Below are positions 24,363 through 33,222 of a stretch of DNA of 64,000 bases, one piece after another (position 1 is the stretch's first letter; each line of letters starts with the position of its first letter). A program made the position numbers and the translations under genes. Under the pieces are notes generated by a model. The model saw only the letters and a program-made list of their open reading frames with translations. It was not told where the DNA came from and did not search any database. The DNA comes from Candidatus Amarobacillus elongatus (GTDB lineage Bacteria > Chloroflexota > Dehalococcoidia > Tepidiformales > Tepidiformaceae), in assembly GCA_016703545.1 (NCBI GenBank), contig JADJBX010000001.1, positions 124,001 through 188,000 on the forward strand. The letters are read 5' to 3'.

Positions 24363-26138
24363 CTAGACGGCGCACTCGCCTTCGCCGCGCTGCAGCTGGT
24401 AAAGGTCAAGCTTGCCCCAGTCGATGAACATCGACTGGTTGTCCTCGGTGAAATCGCCGGGGATGCAGAGGTCCTCGATCGCGAGCTCGAACGGGCGGGT
24501 GCCGACGCGGTCGAAGTACTCGATGAACGACTCGCCCTCGTTGCGGTAGCGGCTGTACAGCTCGACGAAGCGCTGGACCGCGTCGGGACCGCGCTTGGCG
24601 GGGAGGCGGACCTTGAGCTGGGTCGCGAGACGCATCTCGCCGGTGCCGTAGTTCCCGGCGAGGAAGACGTGGTAGGCGGGCAGCTGCTGGCCATCAACCT
24701 TCATCGCGGCGCCGTGGAAGCCGATGGTGGCGATGTGATGCTGGCCGCAGCTGTTGGGGCAGCCGCTCATCTTGATGTTGATGTTCTTCGTCAGCTCGTC
24801 GGTAATCTCCAGGGATTCGACGCGGGCCTGGATGGCCGCGTTGAGGCCCATGGAGCTCGTGATGCCGAGCTTGCAGCTGTCCGTGCCGGGGCATGAAACA
24901 ACATCCGTGATCGAGCGCGCGCCGGGATCGGCGAGGCCGAGCGCCTTGAGACGGGACCAGACTTCGTACAGCGATTCGTCGCGCACCCAGCGGAGGACGA
25001 TGTTCTGCTGGACGGTGGTGCGGGCGCGGCCGCCACAGTATTCGCGCATGATCTCGGCGAGGCCGCGGAACTGCTCCGGGCGGAGGTCGCCACGGGTGAC
25101 CTTGACCTCGACGGTGCTGAAGCCCTGCTGGCGCTGGGCCTGCACGTTGGCCGTGACGAAGGCGGTGAACTCGCGCATGTCGCCGTTCGGGGAGGCGTAC
25201 GAGGCGCGGCGGGCCGGAGCGGTCGCCTCTTCGTCATCGATATACAGGAGGTGGTCCGGGCTGAAGTTGCCGGTCTTCGCCCAGTCGCCCTCGAGCTCCC
25301 GGTCCACCATGCGCTTGAACTCCTCGAAGCCAACGCGCTCGACGAGGAACTTGATGCGCGCCTTCGAGCGGTTCTTGCGGAGTTCGTCGGCCTTCTCGAA
25401 GACGCGGATGACGGCCTCGGAGATGCGGAGGTAGTCATCGAGAGGGCTGAATTCGCGCAGCACCTGGGCATTGCGCGGCATGATGCTGAGGCCGCCCGCG
25501 ACGCGCACTTCGAAGCCCTTCTGGCCATCCCGCACGCGGGGGATGAACCCCATGTCGTGCAGGCCGGTGATGGCGATGTCCTCGTCGCTGCTGCTGAAGC
25601 AGACCTTCCACTTGCGCGGCAGCAGCTGCGAAAGCGGATTGCGGAGCCAGTAGCGGGCGTAGGCGCCGGCATAGGGCGTGGGGTCAAAGGGCTCGTTCGC
25701 GTTCACGCCCGCCCACGGGTCGCCGGTGACGTTGCGAACGGTATTGCCGCAGGCCTCGCGGGTGGAGACGCCGGCGCGGCCCAGTACGAAGAGCGCCTCC
25801 GCGGCCTTGCGCAGCGGGATGTGGTGGAACTGGAAGTTCTGGCGGGTGGTGATGTGGCCCTTGCGGAGGGGTGCGTACTTCTCCGCGACCTCGCCGAAGG
25901 CTTCCATCTGCTCGGGGGTGACACCGCCGAAGGGGAGCTTGCAGCGAATCATCTGGACGCCCGGCTGGCGCTGTCCATAGACGCCCTGCTTCAGGCGGAA
26001 GCCGATGAACTGCGTCTCCTCGTACTTTCCATCGAGGTAGCGGCCGGCCTCGGTGGTAAAGTCCTCGAGTTCCTTCTCGAGCACGGAGAGGACCCGTCCG
26101 GGTTCGTTGGAATACACGGTCGTCTGGACATCTGGCAT
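24363..26138 (-). CDS. Ferredoxin-dependent sulfite (or nitrite) reductase
   Basis: 591 residues from ATG 26138 with GGAGG upstream. Two ferredoxin-like halves followed by siroheme/[4Fe-4S] ligands C416 and C422 (SCPGTDSC) and C460 and C464 (GCPNSC). The N-terminal TRQNFQFHHI and NVTGDPWAG segments bind siroheme. It reduces sulfite to sulfide (six electrons), or nitrite to ammonia. Divergent pairing with cysH-cysC-cysD-cysN makes sulfite the likely substrate. No flavoprotein CysJ is present, so ferredoxin is the likely donor. Confidence 0.88.
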   Translation of the reverse strand: MPDVQTTVYSNEPGRVLSVLEKELEDFTTEAGRYLDGKYEETQFIGFRLKQGVYGQRQPGVQMIRCKLPFGGVTPEQMEAFGEVAEKYAPLRKGHITTRQNFQFHHIPLRKAAEALFVLGRAGVSTREACGNTVRNVTGDPWAGVNANEPFDPTPYAGAYARYWLRNPLSQLLPRKWKVCFSSSDEDIAITGLHDMGFIPRVRDGQKGFEVRVAGGLSIMPRNAQVLREFSPLDDYLRISEAVIRVFEKADELRKNRSKARIKFLVERVGFEEFKRMVDRELEGDWAKTGNFSPDHLLYIDDEEATAPARRASYASPNGDMREFTAFVTANVQAQRQQGFSTVEVKVTRGDLRPEQFRGLAEIMREYCGGRARTTVQQNIVLRWVRDESLYEVWSRLKALGLADPGARSITDVVSCPGTDSCKLGITSSMGLNAAIQARVESLEITDELTKNINIKMSGCPNSCGQHHIATIGFHGAAMKVDGQQLPAYHVFLAGNYGTGEMRLATQLKVRLPAKRGPDAVQRFVELYSRYRNEGESFIEYFDRVGTRPFELAIEDLCIPGDFTEDNQSMFIDWGKLDLYQLQRGEGECAV

Positions 26139-26171
26139 GGCTAGGACCCTCCGGGGATGAGAAAAAGCGGG

Positions 26172-26248
26172 AAGTAGAGCGACGTTATCAACAATCTCGG
26201 TTGCCCGCAACGAACGTTGTTGATATTGTCGAGCGCATCACTCTACTT
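26172..26248. promoter_or_regulatory. Nested inverted repeats between sulfite reductase and cysH
   Basis: Inner repeat TATCAACAA (26186-26194) with TTGTTGATA (26217-26225); outer repeat AAGTAGAG (26172-26179) with CTCTACTT (26241-26248). TTGATA (26220-26225) also resembles a -35 element for cysH. The region between the divergent genes is AT-richer than its surroundings. Likely operator for a sulfur-assimilation regulator not encoded nearby. Confidence 0.5.
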
Positions 26249-26263
26249 TCGAGACCGAACACG

Positions 26264-26965
26264 ATGACCATCGCCCCGCCCATGTTGACCGAAGCCGAGA
26301 TCGCGGAGCTCTCCGCGCGCTTCGAACATGCCGATCCGCGCGAGATCGTGCGCTGGGCGGTCGAGACGTTTGGCGACGGGCTTTCGGTGGGCGCGAGCTT
26401 CGGCGGAGCGAGCGGCGCCGCGATTCTGCACATGGTGGCGGCGCTCAAGCCAAACGTGCACGTGTTCGTCCTGGATACGGATTACCTGTTCGAAGAGACG
26501 CAGCAGAACATGCGCGAAAGCATCCCCGCGCTCGGGCTGACCAACCTTCAGGTGTACAAGTCGAAGCTGACGCACGAGGAACAATCGGCCCGGTACGGCT
26601 CGGCGCTGTGGATGCGGGACCCGGACCTGTGCTGCGAACTGCGGAAGATCGAGCCGAACCGGCGTGCCCTCGACGGGAAGACGGCGTGGGTGAGTGGCCT
26701 GCGACGCGACCAGTCGGAAGGGCGCGCGGGGACGCCAATCGTCTCGTGGAACGAGAAGTTCGGCGTGGTGAAACTGAATCCGCTGGCAACGTGGGACGAG
26801 AAGCGGACATGGCAGTACATCACCGAGCATAATGTGCCCTACAACGTCCTTCTCAACCAGGGGTACACGTCCATCGGGTGCTACAACTGCACCATCCCCG
26901 GGGTGCAGGGGCGGGCGGGCCGGTGGCAGGGGTTCGATAAGGAAGAGTGCGGCCTGCATACGTAG
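26264..26965 (+). CDS. cysH: Adenylyl-sulfate reductase, thioredoxin-dependent ([4Fe-4S] CysH type)
   Basis: 233 residues from ATG 26264; an upstream in-frame TTG at 26201 lies inside the inverted repeat. PP-loop-like SFGGASGAAILH, cluster ligands C123-C124 (DLCCELRK) plus C206 and C209 (GCYNC), and the catalytic C229 in EECGLHT. The CC...CxxC set binds a [4Fe-4S] cluster and is typical of enzymes acting on APS directly; PAPS-only enzymes lack it. Reduces (P)APS to sulfite. Heads the cysH-cysC-cysD-cysN-transporter run. Confidence 0.92.
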   Translation: MTIAPPMLTEAEIAELSARFEHADPREIVRWAVETFGDGLSVGASFGGASGAAILHMVAALKPNVHVFVLDTDYLFEETQQNMRESIPALGLTNLQVYKSKLTHEEQSARYGSALWMRDPDLCCELRKIEPNRRALDGKTAWVSGLRRDQSEGRAGTPIVSWNEKFGVVKLNPLATWDEKRTWQYITEHNVPYNVLLNQGYTSIGCYNCTIPGVQGRAGRWQGFDKEECGLHT

Positions 26966-27013
26966 GCCCGGCGCGTTCCTTCACCCCCATTTGCAAGAGG
27001 AGATTGGCCGACC

Positions 27014-27593
27014 GTGAGTAGTGACCTGGGGTTTGTGGTGTGGTTCACCGGCCTTTCGGGCGCGGGAAAATCGACCCTGACCCGGAGGCACTTGCACCGC
27101 AGCTGCGGGCCCGGGGCTGCCGGGTCGAGGTGCTCGATGGGGACGAGGTGCGGACGAACCTCTCCAGGGGCTTGGCTTCAGCAAGGAAGACCGCGACACG
27201 AATGTGCTCCGCATCGGCTACGTGGCGAACCTGCTCGCGCGGAACGGCGTGGTCGCGATCACGGCGGCGATTTCGCCGTACCGGGAGATCCGCGAGCGGA
27301 ACCGGGCGCTGGTGGAACGCGACGGATCGGCGTTCATCGAGGTGTACGCCGCCGCAACGCTTGAGGAGTGCGAGGCACGCGACGTGAAGGGGCTGTACGC
27401 CGAAGCGCGCGCGGGGAAGCGGACGGGGTTCACGGGCATCGATGACCCGTACGAGCCGCCCCTTGCGCCAGAAGTAATGGTGCCGACCGGCAGCGAGCCG
27501 GTGGGGGAGAGCCTCTCGCGCATCCTGGGGTACCTTGAATCACGGGGGCTCATCACGCCGGCCCGCGAGGCGGCGGCGGGGGGAACACGATGA
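27014..27593 (+). pseudogene. cysC: Adenylyl-sulfate kinase CysC, two frameshifts
   Basis: Start GTG 27014. Frame 1 gives WFTGLSGAGKST (Walker A, 13-21); the next frame gives LAPQLRARGCRVEVLDGDEV (the conserved DGD); the third gives GFSKEDRDTN and then LRIGYVANLLARNGVVAI...SPYREIRERNR to the stop at 27591-27593. One missing G in CCCGGAGG (27084-27085) and one in CTTGGCTTC (27174-27175) explain both shifts; repaired length is 193 residues, normal for CysC. It phosphorylates APS to PAPS. All motifs survive and the gene still overlaps cysD by ATGA, so real inactivation is doubtful. Confidence 0.82.
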
Positions 27594-28516
27594 CGACAGA
27601 AACGGCGACGCGCGGTGCGCGCCACACCGAGCTCGACATGCTCGAAGCGGAAGCGATCTTCATCATGCGCGAGGTCGCGGCGGAGTTCGAACGCCCGGCG
27701 CTGCTCTTCTCCGGCGGCAAGGACTCGATCGTGCTGCTGCGCATCGCGGAGAAGGCGTTCTGGCCGGCGAAGTTCCCCTTCCCGGTAATGCACGTCGACA
27801 CGGGTCACAACTTCCCGGAGGTCATCGCCTTTCGCGACAAGCGCGCCGCAGAGCTGGGGGCGAGGCTCATCGTGGGCTCGGTTCAGCAGGCGATCGACGA
27901 GGGCACGCTCACCGAGGAGCGCGGGATCCGGGCTTCGCGGAACCGGCTCCAGACGCCGGTCCTGCTGGCGACGATCGCCGAGCACCAGATCGACGCGGCA
28001 ATGGGTGGCGCCCGGCGCGACGAGGAGAAGGCGCGCGCCAAGGAACGGGTGTTTTCGTTCCGGGACGAATTCGGGCAGTGGGACCCTCGCAACCAGCGGC
28101 CCGAACTCTGGAGCCTGTACAACGGCATGCACATCAAGGGGGAGCACATGCGTGTGTTCCCGCTTTCGAACTGGACGGAGCTGGACATCTGGCACTACAT
28201 CGAGCGCGAGGCGCTCGAAGTGCCGTCCATCTACTTCACGCACGAGCGGGAGGTGTTCGAGCGCGACGGCATGCTGATGTCGGTGTGCCCGTACCTGCCG
28301 CAGCTTCCGCATGAAACGACGTTCGTGGCGCCGGTGCGGTATCGCACGGTCGGCGACATGACGTGCACGGCGGCGGTTCGCTCCGATGCCGCGGACATCC
28401 GCGCGGTGATCAACGAGATTGCCGTGGCGCGGGTCACTGAACGCGGGGCCAGCCGCGCCGACGACCAGTTCTCGGAGGCCGCGATGGAAGACCGCAAGCG
28501 CGAGGGCTACTTCTAA
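27590..28516 (+). CDS. cysD: Sulfate adenylyltransferase subunit 2 (ATP sulfurylase)
   Basis: 308 residues. PP-loop LLFSGGKDSIVLL (39-51) binds ATP and marks the adenylylating subunit; HVDTGHNFPEV and the KARAKERVFSFRDEFGQWDP segment are typical of CysD. Makes APS from sulfate and ATP together with GTP-hydrolysing CysN. Overlaps cysC by four bases, and its stop shares one base with cysN (TAATG). Confidence 0.96.
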   Translation: MTTETATRGARHTELDMLEAEAIFIMREVAAEFERPALLFSGGKDSIVLLRIAEKAFWPAKFPFPVMHVDTGHNFPEVIAFRDKRAAELGARLIVGSVQQAIDEGTLTEERGIRASRNRLQTPVLLATIAEHQIDAAMGGARRDEEKARAKERVFSFRDEFGQWDPRNQRPELWSLYNGMHIKGEHMRVFPLSNWTELDIWHYIEREALEVPSIYFTHEREVFERDGMLMSVCPYLPQLPHETTFVAPVRYRTVGDMTCTAAVRSDAADIRAVINEIAVARVTERGASRADDQFSEAAMEDRKREGYF

Positions 28517-29790
28517 TGGACCTGCTCCGCTTTGTGACGGCCGGGTCCGTCGACGATGGCAAGAGCACGCTGATTGGCCGCCTCCTGTACGACTCGAAGC
28601 AGGTGTTCGAGGACACGCTCGCGAGCATCCAGCGCGCCAGCGAGGCGCGCGGCCTCGGGGACATGAACCTCGCGCTACTCACCGACGGCCTGCGCGCGGA
28701 ACGCGAGCAGGGCATCACCATCGACGTCGCCTACCGGTACTTCGCCACGCCGAAGCGGAAGTTCATCATCGCGGACTCCCCGGGGCACGTTCAGTACACG
28801 CGGAACATGGTCACCGGCGCATCGACGGCGTCGCTCGCGCTGATCCTGATCGACGCGCGCAAGGGCGTGGTCTCGCAGACGCGGAGGCATTCGGCGCTCA
28901 CGTCGCTCCTGGGGATCACGCACCTCGTGTTGTGCGTGAACAAGATGGACCTGGCCGAATGGTCGGAGACGCGGTTCAACGAAGTCGAAGCGGACTTCCG
29001 TGCGTTCGCCGGCCAGCTCGGCGTGCAGGAGGTGACCGTCATTCCGATGGCGGCGGTCTCGGGCGAGAACATCGTGGACCGCGGCGAACACATGCCGTGG
29101 TACACGGGCCCGACGCTGCTGGAGTTCCTGGAGACGGTGGAGACGCCCGACCACGTGAGCCACGGCGCGCTGCGCTTCCCGGTGCAGTACGTGCTGCGCC
29201 CCCACACCGACGAGTTCCACGACTACCGTGGCTACGCCGGCACGGTGGCCTCGGGCACGGTCACGCCGGGGCAGGAGATCCTCGCGCTGCCGCTGGGAAT
29301 TCGCACACGCGTGGCGGCGGTGGACCGCTTCCAGGAGCAGTGCGCGAGTGCGACCAATGGCGACGCCGTCTCGATCCGCCTGACCGAGGAAGTGGACGTC
29401 GGCCGGGGGCACATGCTCGTGGATCCCGCGCATGCGCCCGCCTCGGCCACGCGCTTCAGCGCCGACCTCTGCTGGATGAGCGACACCCTCCAGCTGCGGC
29501 CTCGCCAGCAGCTCTGGCTCAAGCACACCACGCGCCGCGTGCGGTGCATGGTCGAATCGCTCGATGACCGGCTGGACGTGGAGACGCTGGAGCGTTCGGC
29601 AGGGCCCGCCTCGTTCGGCCTGAACGATATCGGGCGGGTGACACTACGGACGATGGAGCCAATCTTCGCGGACCCATACGCGGTTAGCCGCGACACGGGC
29701 AGCTTCATCCTCATCGACGGGAGTTCGCACCAGACCGTGGCGGGCGGCATGGTGCGCGAGGTGCTGGCACAGGCCGGGGCCCCCGCCTGA
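28516..29790 (+). CDS. cysN: Sulfate adenylyltransferase subunit 1 (GTPase)
   Basis: 424 residues, EF-Tu-like GTPase. G1 GSVDDGKS (10-17), the REQGITIDVAYRYF switch, G3 DSPGH, G4 VNKMD, followed by beta-barrel domains. GTP hydrolysis drives APS formation by CysD. The protein ends after the barrels, so it is not the CysN-CysC fusion seen in many bacteria; this agrees with the separate cysC gene. Its stop overlaps the downstream membrane protein start by one base. Confidence 0.96.
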   Translation: MDLLRFVTAGSVDDGKSTLIGRLLYDSKQVFEDTLASIQRASEARGLGDMNLALLTDGLRAEREQGITIDVAYRYFATPKRKFIIADSPGHVQYTRNMVTGASTASLALILIDARKGVVSQTRRHSALTSLLGITHLVLCVNKMDLAEWSETRFNEVEADFRAFAGQLGVQEVTVIPMAAVSGENIVDRGEHMPWYTGPTLLEFLETVETPDHVSHGALRFPVQYVLRPHTDEFHDYRGYAGTVASGTVTPGQEILALPLGIRTRVAAVDRFQEQCASATNGDAVSIRLTEEVDVGRGHMLVDPAHAPASATRFSADLCWMSDTLQLRPRQQLWLKHTTRRVRCMVESLDDRLDVETLERSAGPASFGLNDIGRVTLRTMEPIFADPYAVSRDTGSFILIDGSSHQTVAGGMVREVLAQAGAPA

Positions 29791-30923
29791 TGGAGCGAGA
29801 GGGAACCACCTCCCTCGCGGTCGCGGAGGCACCGGCGACGCCGGAAGCAGAGACCCTGGCCACCCCCGAACGGCGCATGCGGCTCTCGCGCGCGGCGGTG
29901 GTCAAGCCGGTCGCCGCGGTTGCTGGCGTGTTCCTGTTCGTCTTCGCGCTGCAGCTCATCAAGTCGGGTGCGCGCGGGCTGGTGCCCCTGCTGGACGGTC
30001 TCGAAGTCTCCGGCGCGGCGAACGCGACGGGGTTCGGGTGGCTACTCGCGTATGCGGCCCTGAGCGGGTCGCCGGTCGCGGCCATCGGCATCACGCTCCT
30101 CGCTGGCGGGGTGCTCAGCGAAGCCGAGGCGTTCGGCGTGGTGGGCGGATCGCGCCTCGGGGCGTCCTTCATCGTGCTCGCTGTCGGATTCTTCCTCTAT
30201 ATCCGAAAGCGCCGCAACAGCGATGGCCTGTACATCGGCGTCGTGGCGCTGCTGACGACGTTCACGACGCAGGGCCCGGCGCTCCTGCTGGGCCTGATCT
30301 CGCTCCACTACGGCTGGCTCGACGGGGTGCGGTTCGAAACGCCGGCGGGCCTGCTCGACGTCATCGACCAGGTGTACGGACCGCCGGTGCGGTTCCTCGC
30401 GGACCTGCTGCCTCACTGGGCGTTGTTCGCGACGGGCGTTGGCATCCTGCTCCTCAGCTTCACCGTGTTCGATCGGGCGCTGCCCCAGTTGGAATCCGAA
30501 GGCGAAGGGATCTCGCGAGCGCTGCACTTCCTGCACCGCCGCCCGCTCATGTTCCTCATGGGCTGCCTGATCACGGCGACGACGATGAGCGTCTCGATCT
30601 CCCTGACGCTGCTGGTGCCGCTCTCGCTGAAGGGCTATATCAAGCGCGACCAGATCATTCCCTATGTGATGGGGGCGAACATCACGACGTTCATCGACAC
30701 GCTGGTGGGGGCCGTCCTGCTTGGCGGCGCGACCGCGTTCACGGTCGTGCTGACGGAGATGCTCTCGGTGGCGGCGGTGTCGCTAACGGTGCTGGTGCTG
30801 CTGTACGGCCCGTATTCGCGCATGGTGCTCGCCGTCGCCGGGCAGGCCACGCGGAACCAGCGCTCGCTGGGCGTGTTCCTGGGCGCGATCGTGGCCGTGC
30901 CGGCGGTGCTACTGCTGCTGTAA
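29790..30923 (+). CDS. Na/Pi-cotransporter-like membrane protein, candidate sulfate importer
   Basis: 377 residues; a ~40-residue soluble tail, then about nine hydrophobic segments. Two repeated-looking small-residue motifs (ALSGSPVAAIGITLLAGG and TATTMSVSISLTLLVPLS) resemble the inverted-repeat substrate loops of the Na+/phosphate cotransporter (NptA/SLC34) family. It starts on the last base of cysN, so it is translationally coupled to the sulfurylase. No cysTWA, SulP or CysZ gene is in the cluster, which makes sulfate import the best guess. Specificity cannot be read from the sequence. Confidence 0.7.
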   Translation: MEREGTTSLAVAEAPATPEAETLATPERRMRLSRAAVVKPVAAVAGVFLFVFALQLIKSGARGLVPLLDGLEVSGAANATGFGWLLAYAALSGSPVAAIGITLLAGGVLSEAEAFGVVGGSRLGASFIVLAVGFFLYIRKRRNSDGLYIGVVALLTTFTTQGPALLLGLISLHYGWLDGVRFETPAGLLDVIDQVYGPPVRFLADLLPHWALFATGVGILLLSFTVFDRALPQLESEGEGISRALHFLHRRPLMFLMGCLITATTMSVSISLTLLVPLSLKGYIKRDQIIPYVMGANITTFIDTLVGAVLLGGATAFTVVLTEMLSVAAVSLTVLVLLYGPYSRMVLAVAGQATRNQRSLGVFLGAIVAVPAVLLLL

Positions 30924-31480
30924 GGGCGGCGGGGCAGCGCCGCGGAGGAGCGAATGGAGTGGCACCTTCTTGTCTCGCCCGCGGGTCTGCAGGCGCGTCT
31001 GCGCCCCCCACAGCTGGAGCCGTTCACAACCAGAGCGGAAATTCTCCCAAGCCGCCCAGTCATTGGCGCGTTCCTGGTCGCGGGAAGTGGAGAGGTAGAC
31101 AGGTGCCGGGCAGCTCTTGAAGATGTCCGTCGCCCGGGCGTGTTCTCGATGGTGACGAGCGTTACATCCCATTGGACCGGTAGATCCCAGCCAGCAGGTA
31201 GTTGCCAGAGGAGATTGCCTGCCGTCGCTCTTGCCGGGATGGCGGCCAGGTTGAAGGGATCAGGGGCGCGCATATCGGGGGGAACGACGCGTGCTGGAAG
31301 AACATCGCGGCACGGTCGCCGTCGAGCCACGGCTGCTGCCGCGCGAAGTCCCGCACCGCATGAGCAAGCAAGGGCGCGTCCCCCACGGGCATCCAACGTC
31401 GTCGCTCCCTGTCCACGGGGTACCGGGATGATGGCAGACGGAGGGCGGGTTGCCAACGCGGAGGCGGCGGCTTTGGCGGT
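30924..31480. other. Intergenic stretch with no clear gene, possibly gene remnants
   Basis: The ~560 bases before the rplS promoter hold only short broken frames. Two on the minus strand (31162-31416 and 30909-31172) are in different frames and have fairly protein-like composition (for example NDWAAWENFRSGCERLQLWG), but match nothing I recognise. Base composition is less GC-rich than the surrounding genes. It may be a decayed gene or non-coding DNA. Confidence 0.35.
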
Positions 31481-31501
31481 AAGCGGGCCGCCGGGTATCA
31501 T
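31473..31501 (+). promoter_or_regulatory. Promoter of rplS
   Basis: -35 TTGGCG (31473-31478), 17-base spacer, -10 TATCAT (31496-31501), leading to a ~25-base leader with a GAGGA ribosome site before ATG 31533. Confidence 0.65.
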
Positions 31502-31532
31502 TCTCGGGTTACGTCTGCGAGGATCGACTGTC

Positions 31533-31883
31533 ATGGCCTACGAACTCGATATTCTCACCGCCACCGAGGCGCGCACCGACATCCCTGACTTTGCCAGCGG
31601 CGACACCGTTCGCGTGCATGCGAAGGTCATCGAAGGCGACAAGGAGCGCATCCAGGTCTTCGAAGGCGTGGTCATCCGCAAGCGGATGAAGGGGCTGGTC
31701 TCGAACTTCACCGTCCGCAAGAACGCGGCCGGTGGAATCGGCGTGGAGCGCACCTTCCCGGTGAACAGCCCGCGCATCGACAAGATCGAGGTGGTGCGCC
31801 ACGGCAAGGTTCGCCGCAAGAACCTGTACTACCTGCGCGGCCTCACGGGCAAGGCTGCCCGCATCAAGGAAAAGCGCGTCTAG
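31533..31883 (+). CDS. rplS: 50S ribosomal protein L19
   Basis: 116 residues, the normal L19 length. Start ATG 31533 fits the domain; the open frame continuing upstream is not coding. Conserved core FASGDTVRVHAKVIEGDKER, QVFEGVVIRKR, and GIGVERTFPVNSPRIDKIEV, ending in the basic KVRRKNLYYLRGLTGKAARIKE. L19 sits at the 30S-50S interface. It stands alone, without the rimM-trmD genes often next to it, with its own promoter and a strong terminator. Confidence 0.97.
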   Translation: MAYELDILTATEARTDIPDFASGDTVRVHAKVIEGDKERIQVFEGVVIRKRMKGLVSNFTVRKNAAGGIGVERTFPVNSPRIDKIEVVRHGKVRRKNLYYLRGLTGKAARIKEKRV

Positions 31884-31903
31884 CTTCGGCTGGCGCCGGA
31901 TCG

Positions 31904-31931
31904 ACGCCGCCTTCGGGCGGCGTTTCGTTTT
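31904..31931 (+). terminator. Intrinsic terminator of rplS
   Basis: ACGCCGCC-TTCG-GGCGGCGT stem with a stable TTCG tetraloop (31904-31923), followed by TTCGTTTT. The best classic terminator in the window. Confidence 0.88.
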
Positions 31932-31958
31932 CGGTACCGAAGATTCGGGGGAAACGGG

Positions 31959-32555
31959 ATGATTTCGGGGATTGTGCTCGCGGCCGGGACGTCGACGCGG
32001 ATGGGGCAGCCCAAGGCGCTGCTCGACTGGGGCGGCCAACCGCTCATCTGCTACCAGGTGCAACAGCTGCGCGAGGCTGGCGCCGATGAGGTCATCGTCG
32101 TTCTCGGCCACCGCTCCGACGACATCAACCGGATGATGCGACGCGAGAACTGCCGCGTCATGAACAATCCCCGGTACCACACGGGCCGTGCCGGCTCACT
32201 CCGTATCGGGGCGAAGGCGGTGAACCGCGACACGGACGCCGTCATCATCGTGAACGTGGATCAGCCGCGGCCGGCCGAGTTCCTGCGGGCGCTCATCGCC
32301 GCGCACGACCCGGCGAAGGCGGCGACGCGGCCGACCTTCGAGGGCCACAGCGGGCACCCTGTCGTGGTGTCGGGGTGGCTGCGGCCAGAGCTGCTGGAGG
32401 CGTCGGACGAGAACGACGGCCTTCGCGGCATCCTCCGCAAGCACGCGAGCGAGCTCGGGGAGTTCGTTACGAGCGAGCTGGCGGTGTTGGATGTGAACAC
32501 GCCGGAGGAGTACCGCGAGGCGGTCTCCCGGTACGCGCCCGTTCCCTCGGCCTGA
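31959..32555 (+). CDS. MobA-like (MocA-type) nucleotidyltransferase
   Basis: 198 residues. N-terminal signature LAAGTSTRMGQPKALL (7-22) is the nucleotide-binding loop of the MobA/MocA family, with a metal-binding NVDQPRP segment later. Relatives transfer CMP or GMP to molybdopterin; no molybdoenzyme or moa/moe gene is near, so other NTP-transferase roles are possible. GGGGGAAACGGG precedes the ATG. Four bases separate it from the HAD gene, likely one operon. Confidence 0.85.
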   Translation: MISGIVLAAGTSTRMGQPKALLDWGGQPLICYQVQQLREAGADEVIVVLGHRSDDINRMMRRENCRVMNNPRYHTGRAGSLRIGAKAVNRDTDAVIIVNVDQPRPAEFLRALIAAHDPAKAATRPTFEGHSGHPVVVSGWLRPELLEASDENDGLRGILRKHASELGEFVTSELAVLDVNTPEEYREAVSRYAPVPSA

Positions 32556-32559
32556 AACC

Positions 32560-33222
32560 GTGCCGGTCATTTCGCACCGGCCCCGGCGGTTTCGCGCGAT
32601 CCTGTTTGACCTCGACCATGTGCTGCTCGCACGGGAGGCCGCCTGGCGGTACGCCGTCGAGGAAGCGGTGATTTCCGTGACGGGGCGCCGCATCGACGCG
32701 CGCCCGCTGTCCGCGGAGTATCACCTTCGCCCGTGGCGTCACGCGCTCTCCGTACTCGTCACCGATCCTGCGGAGGCCGCGCGGTGCGAAGCACTGTGCA
32801 CGGAGATGTTCCGTCGGAGCGCGATGAAGAAGCTGCTCGTCCACGAAGGGATGGGGATGGCGCTCGACGCGGTGCGGGCTGAGCGCGTTGAGGTCGGGGC
32901 GGTGTCGCGGGAGCCGCACACCGTGGCCCTGCGCCAGGTGCAATCGACGGGATTGGACCGCTTCCTCGCCGTGCTCGCGGCGACGCCGGAGGGCGAACCC
33001 TGGGACGTGGGCGCACGGGCGGAGCAGTGCCTTGCATTTCTCGAAATCGAACCCGCCCGGGCCGCGTACGTCGGCTCCGACCGGTACGACCTGGCCGAGG
33101 CGGAACGCCTCGGGCTCGCGGCCGTCGCCGCGGGCTGGGCGGGTGGCGAGGCAGCGGCCGGGCACCGCGTGCTCGGCCGTCCGGCGGAGTTGGCCGCCCT
33201 CGCCGCGGAGGCGAAGAGCTAG
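32560..33222 (+). CDS. HAD-superfamily hydrolase
   Basis: 220 residues, start GTG 32560. Motif I AILFDLDHVLL (catalytic D17 and D19) and a late GSDRYDLAEAERLGLAAV segment corresponding to motif IV, where a phosphatase normally has GD-x-x-x-D; here the sequence is SDRYD. The cap region is helical. Probably a phosphatase of small metabolites; substrate unknown. Its stop TAG shares a CTAG palindrome with the stop of the convergent zinc-ribbon gene. Confidence 0.78.
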   Translation: MPVISHRPRRFRAILFDLDHVLLAREAAWRYAVEEAVISVTGRRIDARPLSAEYHLRPWRHALSVLVTDPAEAARCEALCTEMFRRSAMKKLLVHEGMGMALDAVRAERVEVGAVSREPHTVALRQVQSTGLDRFLAVLAATPEGEPWDVGARAEQCLAFLEIEPARAAYVGSDRYDLAEAERLGLAAVAAGWAGGEAAAGHRVLGRPAELAALAAEAKS

